NCBI RefSeq assembly: GCF_017976235.1 | Contig: NZ_JACVHC010000001.1 | Span: 1-64,000 of the forward strand | Direction: 5' to 3' | Length of the DNA: 64,000 bases | DNA from: Pseudomonas anatoliensis | GTDB taxonomy: Bacteria > Pseudomonadota > Gammaproteobacteria > Pseudomonadales > Pseudomonadaceae | Shown here: piece after piece, positions 56,183-64,000 of the stretch | Layout of the letters: each line of letters begins with the position of its first letter | Position numbering within the stretch: position 1 is the first letter of the stretch | Program-made: the position numbers and the translations under genes | The notes under the pieces: model-generated | Told to the model about the DNA's origin: nothing | The model's database searches: none | The model's input: the letters and a program-made list of their open reading frames with translations, nothing else

Positions 56183-57364
56183 ATGCCAAAAACCAGTGCC
56201 ACGCTGCTGATAATCGATGATGACGAAGTAGTGCGCGCGAGCCTCGCGGCCTATTTGGAAGACAGTGGTTTCAGCGTCCTGCAGGCCAGCAACGGCCAAC
56301 AGGGTCTTCAGGTATTCGAGCAAGACAAGCCCGACTTGGTCATCTGCGATCTGCGCATGCCGCAGATGGGCGGTCTCGAACTCATCCGTCAGGTCACCGA
56401 GCTGTCACCGCAAACGCCGGTGATCGTGGTTTCCGGTGCCGGCGTGATGAACGACGCGGTCGAGGCGCTGCGCTTGGGCGCGGCGGATTACCTGATCAAG
56501 CCTCTCGAAGATCTGGCTGTGCTCGAGCACTCTGTGCGCCGGGCCCTGGATCGTGCGCGCCTGCTGCTGGAAAACCAGCGCTACCGCGAGAAGCTCGAAA
56601 AGGCCAACCGCGAGCTCGAAGCCAGCCTGAACCTGCTCCAGGAAGACCAGAACGCCGGTCGCCAAGTGCAGATGAACATGCTGCCGGAAAGCCCGTGGAG
56701 CATCGACGAGTTCAAGTTTGCCCACCAGATCATCCCGTCGTTGTACCTGTCGGGTGATTTCGTCGACTATTTCCGTGTCGACGAGCGCCGGGTTGCGTTC
56801 TATCTGGCGGATGTATCGGGTCATGGCGCCTCTTCAGCTTTCGTCACCGTGCTGCTGAAGTTCATGACCACGCGCTTGCTGTTCGAATCCAAGCGCAACG
56901 GCACTTTGCCGGAATTCAAGCCTTCGGAAGTCCTTGGTCATATCAACCGGGGGCTGATCAGTTGTAAGCTGGGTAAACACGTCACAATGGTCGGTGGAGT
57001 CATCGACGAGGAGACCGGTTTGTTGACCTATAGCATCGGCGGCCATCTGCCGTTGCCTGTGTTGTACACGCCTGACAGTGTTCGATATCTTGAAGGGCGC
57101 GGTCTGCCGGTGGGCCTCTTCAACGAAGCCACCTACGAAGATCACGTGCTTGAGCTGCCACCGACGTTCAGCCTGACGCTGATGTCTGACGGCATTCTGG
57201 ATCTTTTGCCAGAACCTACGCTCAAGGAAAAAGAAGCCGCTTTGCCTGAACGGGTGAAGTCGGCGGGCGGCAGCCTGGATGGTCTGCGGCAAGTATTTGG
57301 ATTGGCCACGCTGGGGGAGATGCCGGATGATATCGCCCTGTTGGTGTTGAGCAGGAATCTTTAA
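56183..57364 (+). CDS. rssB: Response regulator with PP2C-type phosphatase output (RssB)
   Basis: 393-aa protein. The N-terminal receiver (residues 8-120) has D56 (VICDLRMPQMGG), S84 and K106 (LIKPLEDLAV). A coiled-coil linker (residues 130-165) follows. The C-terminal half is a SpoIIE/PP2C-like phosphatase domain with LSGDFVDYF, LADVSGHGASSAF and SDGILDL. It fits the Pseudomonas RssB, a partner-switch regulator that I recall controlling RpoS with the STAS protein RssC. It overlaps the rssC start by one base (TAATG). No histidine kinase is adjacent. Confidence 0.87.
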   Translation: MPKTSATLLIIDDDEVVRASLAAYLEDSGFSVLQASNGQQGLQVFEQDKPDLVICDLRMPQMGGLELIRQVTELSPQTPVIVVSGAGVMNDAVEALRLGAADYLIKPLEDLAVLEHSVRRALDRARLLLENQRYREKLEKANRELEASLNLLQEDQNAGRQVQMNMLPESPWSIDEFKFAHQIIPSLYLSGDFVDYFRVDERRVAFYLADVSGHGASSAFVTVLLKFMTTRLLFESKRNGTLPEFKPSEVLGHINRGLISCKLGKHVTMVGGVIDEETGLLTYSIGGHLPLPVLYTPDSVRYLEGRGLPVGLFNEATYEDHVLELPPTFSLTLMSDGILDLLPEPTLKEKEAALPERVKSAGGSLDGLRQVFGLATLGEMPDDIALLVLSRNL

Positions 57365-57846
57365 TGAGTACCGGTAGAATCCAGTTCGCCGAGCAGGATG
57401 GCACCTTCGTCCTGAAGTTCGTCGGTGAAGTTCGCCTGACCCTGTGTTCGGCGTTGGATGCGACTATTGAGAAAATCTTCACCGCGCTGAATTTCAACGC
57501 GATCGTGATCGATTTGACCGAAACCCGCAGCATCGACAGCACGACGTTGGGCCTGTTGGCCAAGCTGTCGATCCTGTCGCGGCAGAAGGTTGGTTTGCTG
57601 CCGACTGTCGTCACCACCCACGATGACATCACCCGTCTGCTGCAATCGATGGGTTTTGAGCAGGTGTTCAACATCGTCAACCACCCGGTGCCGTGCCCGG
57701 AGTGCCTCGATGACCTGCCGGATCAGGATCAGTCGGAAGAAGTGGTGCGAATCAAGGTGCTGGAAGCGCACAAGATCCTCATGGGGCTGAATGATTCCAA
57801 TCGTGAAGCGTTTCACGATCTGGTGAATGCTCTCGAGCGCCATTGA
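57364..57846 (+). CDS. rssC: STAS domain anti-sigma factor antagonist (RssC)
   Basis: 160-aa protein whose N-terminal half is a STAS domain (VLKFVGEVRLTLCSALD.., then IVIDLTETRSIDSTTLGLLAKL, where S59 or T60 is the probable phosphorylation site). The C-terminal extension (CPECLDDLPDQDQSEEVV..) is helical with a CxxC pair. As in other partner switches, its phosphorylation state is likely set by RssB. It is translationally coupled to rssB. Confidence 0.87.
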   Translation: MSTGRIQFAEQDGTFVLKFVGEVRLTLCSALDATIEKIFTALNFNAIVIDLTETRSIDSTTLGLLAKLSILSRQKVGLLPTVVTTHDDITRLLQSMGFEQVFNIVNHPVPCPECLDDLPDQDQSEEVVRIKVLEAHKILMGLNDSNREAFHDLVNALERH

Positions 57847-57868
57847 GTGGTGGGGGCCGGACCGGCCC

Positions 57869-57964
57869 CATCGCGAGCAGGCTCACTTCTACAGAGTCCT
57901 CATTTCAACTCACTATCGCGATCACTCCGCAGATCCCCTGTAGGAGTGAGCCTGCTCGCGATAG
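57869..57964. repeat. REP pair (GTAGGAGTGAGCCTGCTCGCGAT family)
   Basis: Arms CATCGCGAGCAGGCTCACTTCTACA and TGTAGGAGTGAGCCTGCTCGCGATA are inverted around a 55-nt spacer after rssC. A half element of the same family is at 19193-19215 (GTAGCAGGCTCACTCCTACA). Confidence 0.9.
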
Positions 57965-57999
57965 CGTTCGCAAGAACGCCGCTAATATCCAGCAGCCAC

Positions 58000-58036
58000 A
58001 AAAAAGGGCGAACCCACCAGGGTTCGCCCTTTTTGC
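58000..58036 (-). terminator. tal terminator
   Basis: AAAAAAGGGCGAACCC-ACCA-GGGTTCGCCCTTTTT: a 10-bp perfect stem with A and T runs, 16 nt past the tal stop. It could also act on the rssBC transcript. Confidence 0.92.
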
Positions 58037-58051
58037 ATTTGCCGAACTAGA

Positions 58052-58978
58052 TTACAGCTTGGCCTGCAGCAACGCCTCGAGCTTTTCCTGGTCACGGGCA
58101 AACTGACGAATGCCTTCAGCCAGTTTCTCGGTGGCCATCGCGTCTTCGTTGGACAACCAGCGGAACTGCGCTTCGTTGAGGCTCAGGCGCGCTTCACCCG
58201 CGTGTCCTGGCGCCAGTTTGCGCTCCAGCTTGCCAGTGTCGGCCGCCAGTTTGTCGATCAGGTCCGGGCTGATGGTCAGGCGGTCGCAGCCAGCCAGTTG
58301 CTCGATCTGGTTGAGGTTACGGAAGCTCGCACCCATGACCACGGTCTTGTAGTCATTGGCCTTGTAGTAGTTGTAGATGCGCGTAACGGACTGCACGCCC
58401 GGATCATCGGCGCCGGTGTAGTCGTTGCCGTTGGCCTTCTTGTACCAGTCGTAGATGCGGCCCACGAACGGCGAGATCAGGAACACACCGGCATCGGCGC
58501 AGGCGGCCGCTTGGGCGAAGGAGAACAGCAAGGTCAGGTTGGTCTGAATGCCTTCCTTCTCCAGTACTTCGGCGGCACGGATGCCTTCCCAGGTCGATGC
58601 AATCTTGATCAGCACGCGGTCGCGGCCAATGCCGGCCTTGTCGTAAAGCTCGATCAGGCGATGCGCACGCTTGAGTACGGCATCCTTGTCGAACGACAGG
58701 CGCGCATCCACTTCAGTGGAGATACGGCCCGGGATCACCTTGAGAATTTCCTGACCCACCGCAACGCCGAAACGATCGCTGGCCAGGCCAACATCGCCCT
58801 TGCAGTCGCTGACACACGCGTTCAGCAGCTCGGCGTATGCAGGGATGGCCGCCGCTTTGAGCAGCAGGGAAGGGTTGGTGGTGGCGTCTACCGGTTTGAC
58901 CCGGGAGATCGCTTCGAAGTCGCCGGTATCGGCAACGACGGTGGTGAATTGTTTGAGTTGTTCCAGCTTGGAAGTCAT
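58052..58978 (-). CDS. tal: Transaldolase
   Basis: 308-aa pentose-phosphate enzyme that transfers a dihydroxyacetone unit between sedoheptulose-7-P and glyceraldehyde-3-P. The Schiff-base Lys is K125 ([11 protein letters not shown]), and the signatures TTNPSLLL and [13 protein letters not shown] are present. Length fits the TalA/B class. The start at 58978 gives the conserved [11 protein letters not shown]. It is a lone gene. Confidence 0.97.
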   Translation of the reverse strand: MTSKLEQLKQFTTVVADTGDFEAISRVKPVDATTNPSLLLKAAAIPAYAELLNACVSDCKGDVGLASDRFGVAVGQEILKVIPGRISTEVDARLSFDKDAVLKRAHRLIELYDKAGIGRDRVLIKIASTWEGIRAAEVLEKEGIQTNLTLLFSFAQAAACADAGVFLISPFVGRIYDWYKKANGNDYTGADDPGVQSVTRIYNYYKANDYKTVVMGASFRNLNQIEQLAGCDRLTISPDLIDKLAADTGKLERKLAPGHAGEARLSLNEAQFRWLSNEDAMATEKLAEGIRQFARDQEKLEALLQAKL

Positions 58979-59180
58979 GGGTGTGCTCTGTCCTGTGGGT
59001 CTGACGACATTACCCGAGCGCTGACAGCCACTCAAGGGCGCGTACGTGGATCGATGGCCCCTGAGGCAACAACCTGAAAACGATTGTTTGAAAGGAGGGG
59101 CGCGGTGTCGATGAATACGACGTCAAAACCCCTGACAGGTTCAAAGCAACTGACCTGCGTACAGATCAGTCGCACGCGGC

Positions 59181-60143
59181 CTACTGCGTATTCAGCTGGG
59201 TGGCGGCGGCCATTTTCGCCGGCTTCGGTTGCCCGCCCGAGGTCACCAGGCCGAAGTTCTTCTCGCGCTCGTTACTGCCCGAGTCACTGTTGCGCCATTC
59301 GTAGATGGAGGTCAGCGGGATGTTGAGTTTTTTCACATCGGCAATAAACGCGCTGACTTTGCTCGCCTGCCCGTCGATCCCGCCGTTGGAGCTGAGCGCC
59401 GAGATGCCCCATTCACTGATGACCCCGGGCAGATGAAAGTTTTGCTGGATAAACGACTGTGCGGTGCTGATTTGTGTGGCCGTCATGCCGTACGGGTGAT
59501 AGGAAATCGCGTCGAGGCATTTCGGGTACTCACTGACGATCCTGTTAAGCGCCACCGTTGACGCAGAGCCTGCGGTCGGTGCCCGGGCAAAACCGAAGCC
59601 GACCACTGGCGTGGTTTGCGCTGTGGCCTGTAGCGATTTGCACACGGCGCTCATGAACGGCACGAACGTCGTAGCGAAATTGCGTGTTGGCCAGTAGGTT
59701 TCAAGGTCGGGCTCGTTCCAGATCTCGATCGCCACCAGTTGTGAACTGTAGGTTTTCTCCAGACCTGTCAGTGCGGTGGCGAACGATTCGCCAGCCTTTG
59801 TCAGTTCACCGGCGTTGTCGGGTGTCGGGGTCAACGGCTTGATCGCGCGCACCGTCAGCAACACCGGCAGGCCGGCGGATTGCGCGGCTGCAAAGGCATC
59901 GCTGACCTGCTTCTGATAAGCCTTGGCGCTGAGGCTGTCGCTCCATACGCCCAAGCGCACAAAACTGAAGCCTGCGGCTTTGATGTGGGCGGCGTCCTCG
60001 GCGGAGAAGTTCTGGATCTTGACCTGGATGCCGACGGTCTTGGCGGGGAGGTTGGGAAACAGTTCACTGGCATGAACTTGGGGTACGGCACTGAGCGCCA
60101 ATAACAGCGAGGCACTGAGTCGTTTGAGATGGGCTGATTTCAT
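59181..60143 (-). CDS. Secreted glycoside hydrolase, GH-A clan (PslG/GH39-GH5 like)
   Basis: 320-aa exported enzyme with a signal peptide (MKSAHLKRLSASLLLALSAV..VHA). The TIM barrel has the acid/base Glu E144 in EIWNEPD and the nucleophile E244 in ISEWG, both intact. Other barrel landmarks are FVRLGVWSD and YHPYG. It is shorter than PslG (which has an extra domain). It is divergent from the Wzb/Wzc genes, 291 bp away, and probably trims or releases the exopolysaccharide of that locus; the substrate is unknown. Confidence 0.8.
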   Translation of the reverse strand: MKSAHLKRLSASLLLALSAVPQVHASELFPNLPAKTVGIQVKIQNFSAEDAAHIKAAGFSFVRLGVWSDSLSAKAYQKQVSDAFAAAQSAGLPVLLTVRAIKPLTPTPDNAGELTKAGESFATALTGLEKTYSSQLVAIEIWNEPDLETYWPTRNFATTFVPFMSAVCKSLQATAQTTPVVGFGFARAPTAGSASTVALNRIVSEYPKCLDAISYHPYGMTATQISTAQSFIQQNFHLPGVISEWGISALSSNGGIDGQASKVSAFIADVKKLNIPLTSIYEWRNSDSGSNEREKNFGLVTSGGQPKPAKMAAATQLNTQ

Positions 60144-60434
60144 GTCTGCTCTCCAATGAGAATGACAACGGCGAATAGTTCTCTGGACGTCTGTTGTTTG
60201 AAACTAACAAACCCGCGAAGTGCGCGAATGTTATTTTTTGTCGGAAATCATTCGCGTGAAAATCACAGTTATTTTTAGTCCGCTAATTCTGGTTGGGGGG
60301 CTTTTAAGCGCTGTGGTACTTAGTGTTCTGGTGCTAACAGGGTGAATCTATTTTCTGAGTGCAGGAAGATCTAGCGGGTTCATTAAAGTTCGCTCTAGAT
60401 GTTGGCAGTTTGATATTACACAGGAAAGTAAACC

Positions 60435-60875
60435 TTGTTTAAAAAGATCCTTGTCGTCTGCGTCGGCAATATATGCCGAAGTCCGACCGCAGAACTGTTG
60501 CTGCGTAACGCGCTGGCGCCCTCGGCGATCTCGGTGTCCTCCGCAGGGCTGTCCGCTCGGGTCGGCGAATCGATGGAAGCCACAGCCCGGCAGATTCTTG
60601 AAGAGCAGGGGCACGACGCCGAACCGTTCAAGGCGCGCCAACTGACCCCGGACATCGTCAATGAATCAGACCTGATTCTGGTCATGGAAAAACAACACGT
60701 TAATCAAGTATTGAAAATTGCCTCCCACGCGCGAGGCAAAGTTTTTCTGCTCGGCAAGTGGCAGAGCGAACGAGAAGTACAAGATCCGTACCGTCAAGGC
60801 AAGGCCGCTTTTATTCATGCCCATGCATTGATTGAAGATGCTGTCAGCGCATGGGCACAACGTCTTGTACGTTGA
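60435..60875 (+). CDS. Low-molecular-weight protein-tyrosine phosphatase (Wzb type)
   Basis: 146-aa phosphatase with the CX5R loop VCVGNICRSP (C9, R15) and general acid D117 in DPYRQG. It would dephosphorylate the Wzc-type kinase encoded next. The start is a TTG at 60435, preceded by AGGAAAG with 8 nt spacing; it gives the normal MFKKILVVCVGN N terminus and no ATG or GTG is available near it. Genes of this locus run in the same direction. Confidence 0.92.
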   Translation: MFKKILVVCVGNICRSPTAELLLRNALAPSAISVSSAGLSARVGESMEATARQILEEQGHDAEPFKARQLTPDIVNESDLILVMEKQHVNQVLKIASHARGKVFLLGKWQSEREVQDPYRQGKAAFIHAHALIEDAVSAWAQRLVR

Positions 60876-60914
60876 TGAATATTCTTCAGATCAGTGAATG
60901 GTAAGAACAGACTT

Positions 60915-63143
60915 ATGCAGTTACCGTCAGTAATCGCCAACCGTGACAATGATCAAGACAGTATTGATCTGCTCGGCATATTCGGCAGTTTGATTGACCA
61001 GAAATGGTTGATCGGCGCACTCACCGGTGCCTTCATGGCCGCCGGCGTTGCCTATGCGGTATTGGCCACGCCTGTTTACCTGGCGAACGCGCTGGTGCAG
61101 GTCGAACCGAAAAAGAACGACATGCTCGGTTTCTCCGACCTCAACAGCATGCTCGGTGGGCAATCGCCGTCGGTGACCGAAATCGGCATCATCAAGTCCC
61201 GCGCGGTGATCGGCAAAACCGTCGATGACCTGCGTCTGGATATCGATGTCACGCCTAATACGTTCCCGCTGATTGGCGGTTTTCTCGCTCGCCGTTATCG
61301 CGGCGAAACCGAGTTCAGCGTCGCGCCGCCAAAGTTCGGCATGAACAGCTATGCGTGGGGCGGCGAGCGTGTCGAGATCGCCAAGCTCAACCTGCCCAAA
61401 GAACTGCTGGGCAAAAAGCTCACGCTGATTGCCGGCGAGCAGCAGCATTTCAAGCTGTTCGATGAAAACGACAACTTGCTGGTAGAAGGTGTTGTGGGCG
61501 AAGCCTTCGCCCAGGATGACGTAGAAGGGCTGATCGCTCATCTGTCGGCCAACCCTGGCACGCAGTTCCAGGTGGTGCGCAATCCACGGATCGTGACTAT
61601 CCAGAGCTACCAGGATGCGCTGGATATTTCCGAGCAGGGCAAAGAGTCGGGCATCATCCGCCTCGCGCTGGCCAGCGCCGATGCGCCTGAGGCAGTGAAG
61701 ATCCTCAACAAGATCGCCGCGCTGTACGTCGAGCAGAATGTGCGTCGCACGTCTGCCGAAGCGGCGCAGAGCCTGGCTTTCCTGCAAAGCCAGCTACCGC
61801 AGGTCAAACGCGATCTGGCCAAGGCCAGTGATGCGCTCAACGCCTACCAGACGCACGGCAAGACCGTGAACATCTCGTTGGAAACCCAGTCTGTGCTCGG
61901 TCAGACAGTGGCACTCGAGACGCGTATCTCCGAGCTGAAAATGCAGCAGGCGGAGATGGATCGCAAGTTCACCAAACAGCATCCGGCCTATCGCGCACTG
62001 ATGAGCCAGATCGGCGAACTGACGCAACAGCAGAAGTCGCTTGAAGGCAAGGTTCAGGATTTGCCGGCCACGCAACAGGAGCTGTTGAACCTGACCCGCG
62101 ATGTCGAAGTGGCCTCGCAGATCTACACGCAACTGCTGAACAAATCCCAGGAACTGGACATCGTCCGCGCCGGCGCCGTCGGCAACGTGCGCCTGGTCGA
62201 CACTGCCGACGTCGACCTGACCAGCCCGGTCAAACCGAAGAAAGCCCTGATCGTGCTGATCGCAACCTTCCTCGGCGCCTTCGTCGGTGTGGCGTTGGTG
62301 CTGCTGCGCAAATCCCTCAGCCGGGGTCTGGAAGGGCCGGAAGCCATCGAGCAACTTGGCTTGCCGGTGTACGCGTCGATTCCTTACAGCGCGCTGCAAC
62401 AGGAAGAGGATGGCAAAAAAGGTCGCGCTCGCGATGGCGTGGACAAACCGGCGTATCTGTTGGCGTTGCGCAACCCGACGGATCTGTCCATCGAGTCGAT
62501 CCGCAGCCTGCGTACCTGCCTGCACTTTGCCGGCCTGGACTCGACCAACAACCGCATCATGATTTCCGGGCCGAGCCCGCAGGTCGGCAAGACTTTCGTC
62601 TCTTCCAACCTTGCTGCCGTCATGGCGCAAAGCGGTCAGCGTGTGGTGCTGATCGACGCCGACATGCGCAAAGGGCATCTGCACAAAACCCTCGACGTAC
62701 CGATCGCCAATGGTTTGTCGGATCTGCTGGTCAAGCGCTGCAGCCTTGAGCAGTCAATCAAGAAAATCGAAGGCGCTGACCTGCACTTCATCAGTCGCGG
62801 CCAGGTGCCGCCCAATCCTTCCGAGCTGTTGATGCACGCCAACTTCCGCGAGCTGCTGGCTGAGCTCAGTGAGCTGTACGACGTGGTGATCATCGACACG
62901 CCGCCGCTGCTGGCGGTAACCGATGCGGCGATTGTTGGTCGTGAGGCTGGCATCAGCCTGATCGTCACGCGCTTCGGGGTGAACCCTGCCAAAGAAATCG
63001 AACTGACCATTCGCCGCTTCGCGCAGAACGGCATCGAGTTGAAAGGTGCGGTGTTCAACGGTGTCGAGAAGCGCGCGGCCAGTTACTACGGCAACGGCGG
63101 CTACGGCTATTACAACTACGAATACGCGTCCGACAAATCCTGA
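60915..63143 (+). CDS. Polysaccharide co-polymerase / tyrosine autokinase (Wzc type)
   Basis: 742-aa inner-membrane protein. The N-terminal Wzz domain has TM1 near residue 30-52 (LIGALTGAFMAAGVAYAVLA), a long periplasmic coiled coil (about 270-400), and TM2 near residue 440-460 (LIVLIATFLGAFVGVALVLL). The cytoplasmic BY-kinase has Walker A SGPSPQVGKT near residue 551, Walker A' LIDADMRKG and Walker B VVIIDTPP. The C-terminal tail is a Tyr cluster (SYYGNGGYGYYNYEYA). The ATG at 60915 is chosen over a GTG at 60894, which lacks a site. Its state is expected to be set by the Wzb-type phosphatase. Confidence 0.93.
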   Translation: MQLPSVIANRDNDQDSIDLLGIFGSLIDQKWLIGALTGAFMAAGVAYAVLATPVYLANALVQVEPKKNDMLGFSDLNSMLGGQSPSVTEIGIIKSRAVIGKTVDDLRLDIDVTPNTFPLIGGFLARRYRGETEFSVAPPKFGMNSYAWGGERVEIAKLNLPKELLGKKLTLIAGEQQHFKLFDENDNLLVEGVVGEAFAQDDVEGLIAHLSANPGTQFQVVRNPRIVTIQSYQDALDISEQGKESGIIRLALASADAPEAVKILNKIAALYVEQNVRRTSAEAAQSLAFLQSQLPQVKRDLAKASDALNAYQTHGKTVNISLETQSVLGQTVALETRISELKMQQAEMDRKFTKQHPAYRALMSQIGELTQQQKSLEGKVQDLPATQQELLNLTRDVEVASQIYTQLLNKSQELDIVRAGAVGNVRLVDTADVDLTSPVKPKKALIVLIATFLGAFVGVALVLLRKSLSRGLEGPEAIEQLGLPVYASIPYSALQQEEDGKKGRARDGVDKPAYLLALRNPTDLSIESIRSLRTCLHFAGLDSTNNRIMISGPSPQVGKTFVSSNLAAVMAQSGQRVVLIDADMRKGHLHKTLDVPIANGLSDLLVKRCSLEQSIKKIEGADLHFISRGQVPPNPSELLMHANFRELLAELSELYDVVIIDTPPLLAVTDAAIVGREAGISLIVTRFGVNPAKEIELTIRRFAQNGIELKGAVFNGVEKRAASYYGNGGYGYYNYEYASDKS

Positions 63144-63170
63144 ATTGTCCATACATGAGGTGGGTGAGTT

Positions 63171-64000
63171 GTGAAAAAAATACTGCATGTAGCTGAGACA
63201 ATCAAAGGTGGAGTCGCGACGGTCATTCGCACGATTTCGACGTCGCCCGAAGACGACGTTGCCAATTACGAGCTGGTTTATCTGGTCCCGCAGGATCAGG
63301 AAAAAGAGCTGCACGGCATTGCTGCGCAGCAGATCCGCACCTTCGCCCGGACCGGGCGCAACGTGCCGTCGCTGCTGCGTTTCGCCTGGCGCCTGGCGCA
63401 GGTGATGCTCAAGGAAAAACCCGATGTGGTGCATCTGCACAGCACCTTTTCCGGGGTGATCGGCCGTTGCGTTTGCGTGCTGCTGCGACCTTGGCGCAAG
63501 CCAAAGATCGTCTACTGCCCGCATGCGTTTTCGTTCCTGATGGAAAGCTCGCCGATCAAGCAGAAAGTCTATGCGTGGATCGAGCGCGTCTTGCAGAAGG
63601 TCACCGACGTGATCATTTGCGTCAGTCAGTACGAACTCGACAAAGCCGCGCGTTTCGGCATCGAGCGCAAGCGCATGCGCCTTATCTACAACGGCATTCA
63701 TCGCCGGGACGAGGCGGCAAAAATCGCCAATCCCGAGCCGATTCATTTGTTGTTTGTCGGTCGCCTCGACTACCAGAAAGGCTTCGACGTGTTGCTCAAG
63801 GCCTACGCCAAGGTGCAGCGCAGCGATCTGAAACTGACCGTGGTCGGCAGTGCGGTCAACGAAGACTCGGTCGAGTGCCCGCCGATGGATTCGGTGGAAT
63901 ACCTGCCGTGGGTGACACCGAGCGAAGTACACGCGTTGTATCAGCAAGCCGATGCGCTGATCGTCCCGAGTCGCTGGGAAGGTTTTGCCATGGTGCCGCT
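63171..64000 (+). CDS. Glycosyltransferase family 4 protein (3' truncated by window)
   Basis: Start of a GT4 enzyme (first 276 codons): VKKILHVAETIKGGVATVIR, then VVHLHSTFSGVIGR and PHAFSF, with the donor-binding C-terminal half opening at HLLFVGRLDYQKGFDVL and continuing to VPSRWEGFAM at the window edge. GTG at 63171 is the start, after GAGG..GGTGAG. It probably adds a sugar to a lipid-linked exopolysaccharide repeat unit. The gene continues beyond 64000. It is 27 nt after the Wzc-type gene, so in the same operon. Confidence 0.88.
   Translation, partial: MKKILHVAETIKGGVATVIRTISTSPEDDVANYELVYLVPQDQEKELHGIAAQQIRTFARTGRNVPSLLRFAWRLAQVMLKEKPDVVHLHSTFSGVIGRCVCVLLRPWRKPKIVYCPHAFSFLMESSPIKQKVYAWIERVLQKVTDVIICVSQYELDKAARFGIERKRMRLIYNGIHRRDEAAKIANPEPIHLLFVGRLDYQKGFDVLLKAYAKVQRSDLKLTVVGSAVNEDSVECPPMDSVEYLPWVTPSEVHALYQQADALIVPSRWEGFAMVP

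Overview
The window is chromosomal DNA from a fluorescent Pseudomonas, most likely the P. fluorescens group. The evidence is the protein sequences (FadBA, LexA/SulA, PsrA, MTI phosphorylase, Sth, CopRS/QueF, RssBC), a gene order that matches several P. aeruginosa blocks as I remember them, and frequent paired REP palindromes of the GTAGGAGCTGCC type. Coding density is high and the GC content looks like a normal Pseudomonas core genome. I see no phage, insertion sequence, integrase, CRISPR array or tRNA gene.

Layout. (1) 1-340: the tail of a ribosomal RNA operon (3' end of 23S, complete 5S, terminator). (2) 509-5080: a stand-alone PBP2 (mrdA) gene, then a small accessory-looking pocket with an LprI-like secreted protein, an ADP-ribosylglycohydrolase, an SRPBCC protein and a possible 50-codon ORF. 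(3) 5090-14934: acnA, rlmM, tusA, a MATE exporter, pdxB, a 59-aa conserved small protein and an MsbA-type ABC exporter, nearly every gap holding a REP pair. (4) 15077-24423: slt, uup, a universal stress protein, the fadBA beta-oxidation operon and a DUF1653 protein. (5) 24538-32225: topA, two small conserved genes, the SOS pair lexA-sulA with two LexA boxes, divergent psrA with two PsrA boxes, nagZ and the MTI phosphorylase gene. (6) 32363-40909: SNF2 helicase, csiV-like gene, mfd, and a GAPDH with a 133-residue N-terminal extension. (7) 41091-49811: MFS carrier, apbE without an nqr operon beside it, sthA, a glycerophosphodiesterase, a PilZ protein and lolCDE. (8) 49911-58978: copper two-component system copRS, divergent cupredoxin with a CopR-type box, queF, DUF4404, a HAD-like protein without its nucleophile, mlaA, PilZ, the RssB/RssC pair and tal. 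(9) 59181-64000: start of an exopolysaccharide locus (secreted GH-A clan hydrolase, Wzb-type phosphatase, Wzc-type tyrosine kinase, GT4 glycosyltransferase cut by the window end).

Links between genes. Fatty-acid turnover joins fadBA and PsrA. Cell-wall growth, turnover and recycling are served by mrdA, slt and nagZ. DNA damage and genome upkeep are served by lexA, sulA, mfd, topA and uup. Envelope lipid and lipoprotein transport are served by lolCDE and mlaA.

Most of this is ordinary core genome, and I find no convincing new multi-gene system. The best leads are non-coding: a hairpin-rich leader before rssB, a minus-strand terminator in the long gap before fadB, an intrinsic terminator between lolD and lolE, a hairpin and tiny ORF between psrA and nagZ, and REP pairs whose two arms carry the same variant bases.
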